From NCBI GenBank assembly GCA_945870085.1, contig CAMBQX010000037.1, positions 1 through 12,372 on the forward strand: a DNA stretch of 12,372 nt, in the 5' to 3' direction. Positions 6,282-10,213 of the stretch are shown piece after piece (the stretch's first letter is position 1; each line of letters starts with the position of its first letter). Source of the DNA: Bifidobacterium breve (GTDB taxonomy: Bacteria; Actinomycetota; Actinomycetes; S36-B12). Both the position numbers and the translations under genes were made by a program. The notes beneath the pieces were generated by a model. The model was not told the DNA's origin and made no database searches. It was given only the letters and a program-made list of their open reading frames with translations.

Positions 6282-7115
6282 GTGTCCGACCAGGACCAGC
6301 AACAGCCCGCACCTTCGGCGGATCCATTTGCGATTGCTCAACTTGAGCCGCAGGGCTCCGCTGAAACTGGTGCCGTGGAAGAACTCATCGAGGCAGTCGT
6401 TGCAGAAATACTCATTGAAGAGCTGGTGGAGGAAGCGCTGATTGAAGAGGCGCTGATTGAAGAAGCGCTGATTGAAGAAGCGCTGGCCGAGCGTGAAGAA
6501 GAAGAAGTCGACCCGATCGCGGAGTTCCGCGAGCAGATGCGCTTAGCCCCAGGCGATTGGTATGTCATTCATTCATATGCCGGATTTGAAAACAAGGTCA
6601 AGATGAACCTTGAGTCCCGCATCAACTCACTGAGCATGGAGGACTACATCTTCCAGGTAGAGGTGCCGATGGAGGAAGTCACCGAAATAAAGAGTGGTGT
6701 GCGCAAGCAAGTCCGGCGCAATAAATTCCCCGGGTACGTGCTCGTGCGTCTTGACCTGACCGACGAGTCTTGGGGTGCGGTTCGCCACACGCCAGGTGTC
6801 ACTGGTTTTGTTGGCCACGGCCATCAGCCCTCACCACTTTCTGTTGACGAAGTAACAGCGATCCTCGCCCCTGTTCCGGAGAAGAAGGCCGGTGCACCAG
6901 GTAGCCCCAATGCTGGTGGGCTCGCGGCGGCCGAGGCTGTCTACGTTGACTTCGTGGTCGGAGACTCCGTCACTGTTGTTGATGGGCCATTCGCAACTTT
7001 GCACGCGACAATTTCGGAAATCAATATCGAAGGGCAAAAAGTCACCGGGCTGGTCGAGATTTTCGGGCGCGAAACCCCGGTAGAGCTCGCTTTCAGTCAA
7101 ATAGATAAGAACTAA
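6282..7115 (+). CDS. nusG: Transcription termination/antitermination factor NusG
   Basis: NusG binds the RNA polymerase clamp, affects pausing and termination, and can link polymerase to the ribosome through its C-terminal domain. The protein has 277 residues, about 95 more than E. coli NusG. The extra part is an acidic N-terminal extension (1-90) whose middle contains tandem EALIE repeats at 51-70. The NGN domain runs from about 92 to 198 (WYVIHSYAGFENKVKMNLESR begins at 93, and FPGYVLVRLDL follows at 149-159). After an Ala/Gly linker the KOW domain spans about 224-277, with DGPFATLHATI and the conserved IFGRETPVEL and FSQI ending. Acidic N-terminal extensions are common in actinobacterial NusG. 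The GTG start is set by AGGAG 10 bases upstream (6267-6271). Confidence 0.95.
   Translation: MSDQDQQQPAPSADPFAIAQLEPQGSAETGAVEELIEAVVAEILIEELVEEALIEEALIEEALIEEALAEREEEEVDPIAEFREQMRLAPGDWYVIHSYAGFENKVKMNLESRINSLSMEDYIFQVEVPMEEVTEIKSGVRKQVRRNKFPGYVLVRLDLTDESWGAVRHTPGVTGFVGHGHQPSPLSVDEVTAILAPVPEKKAGAPGSPNAGGLAAAEAVYVDFVVGDSVTVVDGPFATLHATISEINIEGQKVTGLVEIFGRETPVELAFSQIDKN
6432..6491 (+). repeat. Four tandem 15-base units inside nusG
   Basis: The unit GAAGCGCTGATTGAA occurs at 6432-6446, with one change at 6447-6461, exactly at 6462-6476, and as a diverged last unit at 6477-6491. Each encodes EALIE or, in the last, EALAE. The preceding codons EILIE and ELVE look like older, decayed copies. The near-identity of three units suggests recent slippage that keeps the frame and lengthens an acidic helix. 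Confidence 0.95.
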
Positions 7116-7172
7116 CCGCCAACTCCCGGGGGCGCCGTCTCCGGGTCACCACAACGAAGGACCTGACACACC

Positions 7173-7607
7173 ATGGCACCGAAGAAAAAGAAGGTCACCG
7201 GCCTCATCAAGTTGCAGATTCAAGCTGGTCTGGCCAACCCTGCACCGCCTGTTGGCCCAGCACTTGGTCAGCACGGCGTGAACATCATGGAGTTCTGCAA
7301 GGCCTATAACGCGGCCACGGAGAACCAGCGTGGCAATGTGATTCCCGTCGAGATCACGGTCTATGAAGACCGCACTTTCGATTTCACCCTCAAGACCCCA
7401 CCGGCTTCAAGGTTGATCCTTAAGGCAGCGGGTCTCGAAAAAGGTTCGGGTAATCCGCCGAAGGTTAAGGCCGGCTCGATCACCAAGAACCAGGTGCGCG
7501 AGATTGCCGAAACCAAGATGCCTGATCTCAATGCCAATGACGTTGATGCCGCGATGAAAATCATCGAAGGCACCGCCCGTCAAATGGGTATTACCGTTAC
7601 CGCATAG
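7173..7607 (+). CDS. rplK: 50S ribosomal protein L11
   Basis: L11 binds the GTPase-associated region of 23S rRNA at the base of the ribosomal stalk and is needed for RelA-type starvation signalling and for thiostrepton binding. The 144-residue length is typical. The N-terminal domain starts KKKVTGLIKLQIQAG and contains the Pro-rich NPAPPVGPALGQHGVNIMEF (22-41); the C-terminal rRNA-binding domain ends with GTARQMGITV. AAGGA lies 11 bases before the ATG. It is 57 bases downstream of nusG with no terminator between them, consistent with a secE-nusG-rplK-rplA transcript. Confidence 0.97.
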   Translation: MAPKKKKVTGLIKLQIQAGLANPAPPVGPALGQHGVNIMEFCKAYNAATENQRGNVIPVEITVYEDRTFDFTLKTPPASRLILKAAGLEKGSGNPPKVKAGSITKNQVREIAETKMPDLNANDVDAAMKIIEGTARQMGITVTA

Positions 7608-7619
7608 CAAATGAACCGC

Positions 7620-7649
7620 GTGGGAGGGCCAGCGTGGCCCGCCGACCAC
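7620..7649 (+). promoter_or_regulatory. Probable L1-binding autoregulatory RNA site
   Basis: The RNA can fold as GTGG (7620-7623) with CCAC (7646-7649), then an asymmetric internal loop (GA on one side, GCCGA on the other), then GGGCC (7626-7630) with GGCCC (7636-7640) and loop AGCGT. This GTGGGAG-type stem with an asymmetric loop resembles the known L1 site in 23S rRNA and in L11-operon mRNAs. It lies just before the rplA ribosome-binding site, so excess L1 could reduce its own translation. The fold is seen in the sequence; L1 binding is inferred. Confidence 0.6.
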
Positions 7650-7668
7650 AACCTGCGAAGGAGCAGAT

Positions 7669-8382
7669 ATGAAGCGCAGTAAGGCATATTTGAAGGCCGC
7701 CGAACTTATCGATCAGGACTCCCTGTATTCACCACTGACGGCTGTCCGCATCGTTAAGAAGGGTGTTTCAAATAAGTTCGACCCGACCGTTGAGGTTGCG
7801 ATGCGACTTGGAGTTGATCCCCGCAAAGCCGACCAAATGGTGCGTGGCACCGTAAATCTTCCACATGGCACCGGCAAGACCGCTCGGGTCTTGGTTTTTG
7901 CCAACGGTGAAAAAGCAGATGAGGCCCGTGCTGCTGGTGCTGACTTTGTCGGCTCCGATGAACTCATCGCCAAAGTTGCTGGAGGCTGGACAGATTTCGA
8001 CGCCGCGGTTGCCACCCCAGATCTGATGGGCAAGGTCGGCACCCTTGGCAAGGTGCTCGGCCCCCGGGGCTTGATGCCCAACCCGAAGACCGGCACCGTC
8101 ACCATGGATGTCGCAAAAGCGGTTGATGACATCAAGGGCGGCAAGATCGAGATGCGGATCGATAAGCATGCGAATATGCAATTCCCAATTGGCAAGGCTT
8201 CTTTTACCGAGCAGCAGCTGGTTGAGAACTACGCCGCGGCGCTAGATGAAGTCCTGCGGCTGAAGCCTTCTGCAGCGAAAGGCCGGTATATCAAAAAGGC
8301 CACTATGTCGGCCACGATGGGCCCGGGTGTCCAGGTTGACCCTAACCGGGTCAAGAACCTAACCGCCGAAGACGAAATCTAG
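7669..8382 (+). CDS. rplA: 50S ribosomal protein L1
   Basis: L1 forms the mobile lateral stalk of the large subunit that guides deacylated tRNA out of the E site, and in many bacteria it represses its own mRNA. The protein has 237 residues, a normal length. The family signature is clear in GPRGLMPNPKTGTVT, together with the N-terminal KAYLKAAELID and the C-terminal rRNA-binding MSATMGPGVQVD. AAGGAG (7658-7663) lies 5 bases before the ATG, a strong ribosome-binding site. The gene is 61 bases after rplK, with a probable L1 target hairpin in that gap. Confidence 0.97.
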   Translation: MKRSKAYLKAAELIDQDSLYSPLTAVRIVKKGVSNKFDPTVEVAMRLGVDPRKADQMVRGTVNLPHGTGKTARVLVFANGEKADEARAAGADFVGSDELIAKVAGGWTDFDAAVATPDLMGKVGTLGKVLGPRGLMPNPKTGTVTMDVAKAVDDIKGGKIEMRIDKHANMQFPIGKASFTEQQLVENYAAALDEVLRLKPSAAKGRYIKKATMSATMGPGVQVDPNRVKNLTAEDEI

Positions 8383-8397
8383 GATTTGCAAATGATG

Positions 8398-8593
8398 GGG
8401 CAGGTCCCTTAACCTGCTCCTACCAAAGACCGCTGGTCGCGCCAGCCCCGGAGCCCCGGGGGTGGCGTCGAAGGCCCCGCTCAAGCGGGCGGCCCGCGCA
8501 GGATTACGAAGCTCGGCCGCAAATTGCGGTTCCCAGCCCCGTGCGCCTGCGCCGGGGCGTTTTGCTTGATGGGACCGCAACGAAAGGAGCCCC
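8398..8593 (+). promoter_or_regulatory. L10 leader RNA upstream of rplJ
   Basis: The 211-base gap between rplA and rplJ is packed with hairpins, as expected of the ribosomal protein L10 leader found upstream of rplJ-rplL, where the L10-L12 complex binds and represses. Stems seen: GGGGCAGGT (8397-8405) with ACCTGCTCC (8412-8420); a ten-pair hairpin at 8440-8467 with one G-G mismatch; CCCGC-TCAA-GCGGG (8476-8489); CCGC (8517-8520) with GCGG (8526-8529); and the terminator hairpin at 8536-8558. The AAAGACCGCTGG segment near 8425 looks like the conserved part of the leader. GCGCAGG (8496-8502) is exactly complementary to CCTGCGC (8546-8552) inside the terminator. L10 binding and the switch are inferred. 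Confidence 0.72.
8536..8566 (+). terminator. Attenuator-like intrinsic terminator before rplJ
   Basis: GCCCCG (8536-8541) pairs with CGGGGC (8553-8558), and the loop region can add GCG/CGC pairs. GTTTTGCTT follows directly. The hairpin lies only 25 bases before the rplJ Shine-Dalgarno, so it would stop transcription of rplJ-rplL unless it is disrupted, which fits control by attenuation. Confidence 0.68.
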
Positions 8594-9277
8594 ATGGCCC
8601 GGCCGACAAAGGTGACAACCGTTGCCGATCTCGCCGACCACTTCCGCACCTCGAGTGCGACTGTGCTCACTGAATACCGCGGACTTACCGTCGCGCAGCT
8701 CAAGGAATTGCGCCGCACACTCGGTGACACCGTGACATATGCAGTAGTGAAGAACACCTTGACCAAGATTGCTGCAAAGGATGCCGGCGTTACCGGTATC
8801 GATGACCTCTTGCGCGGCCCGAGCGCTATTGCCTTCATTAGGGGCGATGCCGTTGATGCAGCCAAGGGGATCCGCAATTTTGCTAAGGCCAACCCGGCTT
8901 TGATCATCAAGGGCGGGGTGATGGACGGCGTGATTCTAAGTGCGCAGGAAATCGTCCGGCTCGCCGATCTTGAGTCGCGCGAGGTGCTGCTGGCCAAGAT
9001 GGCTTATGCCATGAAAGCCAAGCAGTCGCAGGCCGCAGCGTTGTTCGCGGCGCCGTTGGCCAAGACGGCAAGGGCACTTGGTGCACTCCAGACCAAGCTA
9101 GCTGCAGGTGCTCCGGTAGTTGAAGCTCCGGTAGTTGAAGCTCCGGTAGCTGAATCCCCGGCAGCTGCAGGCGTCACCGAAGAAATTGTTGCCGAAGAAG
9201 TTGAAGTTGTCGAGGCTGATGTGGCCAACGACGAAGTTATTCCTGAAGTAGTTACCGAGGAAATCCCCGAGGGCTAA
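8594..9277 (+). CDS. rplJ: 50S ribosomal protein L10, with long acidic C-terminal tail
   Basis: L10 anchors the L7/L12 dimers to the ribosome and together with them represses the rplJL mRNA. Residues 1-170 are the ordinary protein: MARPTKVTTVADLADHF, then LTEYRGLTVAQLKELRRTL (25-43), VVKNTL (51-56) and the C-terminal helix at about 136-169 that carries L12 dimers. At 227 residues it is about 50 longer than the typical 165-180. The extra tail (173-227) begins with APVVE, APVVE, APVAE and SPAAA and continues with many Glu and Val residues. AAAGGAG (8583-8589) sits 4 bases before the ATG. It follows the L10 leader and precedes rplL by 61 bases. Confidence 0.96.
   Translation: MARPTKVTTVADLADHFRTSSATVLTEYRGLTVAQLKELRRTLGDTVTYAVVKNTLTKIAAKDAGVTGIDDLLRGPSAIAFIRGDAVDAAKGIRNFAKANPALIIKGGVMDGVILSAQEIVRLADLESREVLLAKMAYAMKAKQSQAAALFAAPLAKTARALGALQTKLAAGAPVVEAPVVEAPVAESPAAAGVTEEIVAEEVEVVEADVANDEVIPEVVTEEIPEG
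9110..9169 (+). repeat. 15-base tandem repeats in the rplJ tail
   Basis: GCTCCGGTAGTTGAA is present twice exactly (9110-9124 and 9125-9139), then with one change at 9140-9154 and in a diverged form at 9155-9169. The units encode APVVE, APVVE, APVAE and SPAAA (residues 173-192). Because the unit is five codons, slippage changes tail length without breaking the frame. Confidence 0.95.
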
Positions 9278-9338
9278 AGCCCACCACCACCCGGCCCTTA
9301 GGGGTAACACCCCACCGGAAAACCGAAAGGACGCCACC

Positions 9339-9725
9339 ATGGCGAAGATGAGCACCGATCAACTGCTTGATGCATTCAAGGAGATGACCCTCCTCGAGCT
9401 TTCTGAGTTCGTTAAGGTTTTCGAAGACACCTTCGATGTGACCGCTGCAGCCCCAGTCGCCGTTGCGGTTGCCGCACCTGCTGGCGGCGGCGACGCCGGC
9501 GGCGCTGCTGACCAAGATGAGTTTGATGTCATCCTCGAAGCTGCGGGCGAGAACAAGATCCCCGTCATCAAGGAGGTGCGCACTCTCACCAGCCTGGGGC
9601 TCAAGGAGGCCAAGGATCTGGTTGAAGCTGCACCAAAGGCAGTGCTGGAGAAGGTCACGAAGGAGGCCGCCGAGAAGGCGAAGGCCGTCCTTGAGGCCGC
9701 TGGCGCCACCGTTTCAGTCAAGTAG
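9339..9725 (+). CDS. rplL: 50S ribosomal protein L7/L12
   Basis: L7/L12 is the multi-copy stalk protein that recruits and activates translational GTPases such as EF-Tu and EF-G. The 128-residue protein shows the three usual parts: an N-terminal dimerisation and L10-binding region (1-34, including LLDAFKEMTLLELSEFVKVFED at 9-30), an Ala/Pro/Gly hinge (35-57), and the globular factor-binding domain (about 60-128) with KIPVIKEVR and the conserved GLKEAKDLVEAAP. GAAAGGA (9325-9331) lies 7 bases before the ATG, a strong site that fits the need for several copies per ribosome. A strong terminator follows 23 bases after the stop. Confidence 0.97.
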   Translation: MAKMSTDQLLDAFKEMTLLELSEFVKVFEDTFDVTAAAPVAVAVAAPAGGGDAGGAADQDEFDVILEAAGENKIPVIKEVRTLTSLGLKEAKDLVEAAPKAVLEKVTKEAAEKAKAVLEAAGATVSVK

Positions 9726-9748
9726 TTTTCAGCGGCCCCGGCCGCGAC

Positions 9749-9780
9749 AAAAGAGGCGCTCCTTCGGGGGCGCCTCTTTT
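9749..9780 (+). terminator. Strong intrinsic terminator after rplL
   Basis: AAAAGAGGCGC (9749-9759) pairs perfectly with GCGCCTCTTTT (9770-9780). Inside, a T-G and two C-G pairs close a TTCG tetraloop, so the stem has 14 pairs. The arm ends in TTTT and carries an A-run on the other side, so it could also act on the minus strand. It separates the ribosomal stalk genes from rpoB. Confidence 0.95.
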
Positions 9781-10055
9781 GGCTATTGGCTCGAGGTGGT
9801 CGCGGTAAAAATTGAGTGGTCGATGACCACCAAAAACGAACAAATCGGACTCCAAGGTTGCGTTCTGGTCACATTAGTCGCGGGGCTACTTGACTCTTGG
9901 GCTTTCGACCGTCACCATTTAGCTGCACGTAAATCCCGCAACGAGCTCGTTTCACGATGACGTTCTCAGGGCAGGCCGGCTAAGGGTTAAGAAGTCACCG
10001 CTGTCGCCGCCAGGCCACCTGAGCACCTCGAGGGGAAACGAAGGTCGAGGGGGGT

Positions 10056-10084
10056 TAGACAGCGGTTTGCCCAAGGGGTATACT
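10056..10084 (+). promoter_or_regulatory. rpoB promoter, sigma-70/HrdB type
   Basis: TAGACA (10056-10061) matches the -35 consensus at five of six bases, and TATACT (10079-10084) matches the -10 consensus at five of six, with an ideal 17-base spacer (10062-10078). Transcription would start near 10091 and give a leader of about 120 bases. It is the best promoter-like pair I found in the window, and it lies after the rplL terminator, so it should drive rpoB and, presumably, rpoC beyond the edge. Confidence 0.8.
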
Positions 10085-10131
10085 GCTGCTTTGCGCTGCC
10101 ATCCTTTTGATCCACTGACTGGACCGTCATT

Positions 10132-10153
10132 TGACAGTTCAGGCTAACTGTCA
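10132..10153 (+). repeat. Hairpin in the rpoB leader RNA
   Basis: TGACAGTT (10132-10139) and AACTGTCA (10146-10153) form a perfect 8-pair stem with loop CAGGCT. CGTC (10125-10128) and GACG (10156-10159) could extend it across a small internal loop. No T-run follows, so it is not an intrinsic terminator; RNase processing or mRNA stability are possible roles. Confidence 0.8.
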
Positions 10154-10199
10154 TGGACGAATGTGCAAGTTCCAGCCCGATACCAATAGCAGCGCCCTC

Positions 10200-10206
10200 G
10201 GAAGGA
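10200..10206 (+). promoter_or_regulatory. Shine-Dalgarno that sets the TTG start of rpoB
   Basis: GGAAGGA ends 7 bases before the TTG at 10214, an ideal distance. There is no ATG or GTG with comparable placement, so this site decides the start codon. Confidence 0.85.
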
Positions 10207-10213
10207 CCCACTC

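Larger units (their letters stand above)
9781..10213 (+). other. Gene-free rplL-rpoB interval with dyads and the rpoB leader
   Basis: No convincing gene lies in these 433 bases. The stretch contains a hairpin-capable dyad GTGGTC-GAT-GACCAC (9816-9830), the 12-base palindrome AACGAGCTCGTT (9940-9951), an inverted repeat CCTCGA (10026-10031)/TCGAGG (10045-10050) just before a promoter, the promoter itself (10056-10084), and a leader hairpin (10132-10153). The length fits an independent control region for rpoBC, unlike the shorter read-through gaps in some bacteria. Confidence 0.7.

Noticed and set aside
7116..7172. Possible hairpin CCCGG/CCGGG between nusG and rplK as a terminator.
   Set aside because: Short stem with no T-run, and the gene order suggests read-through.
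9889..9918. TTGACT as a second rpoB -35 element.
   Set aside because: No acceptable -10 sequence lies 16-19 bases downstream.
9823..9960. 45-codon open frame after the rplL terminator.
   Set aside because: No ribosome-binding site, no promoter and no recognisable motif; its start lies inside a dyad.
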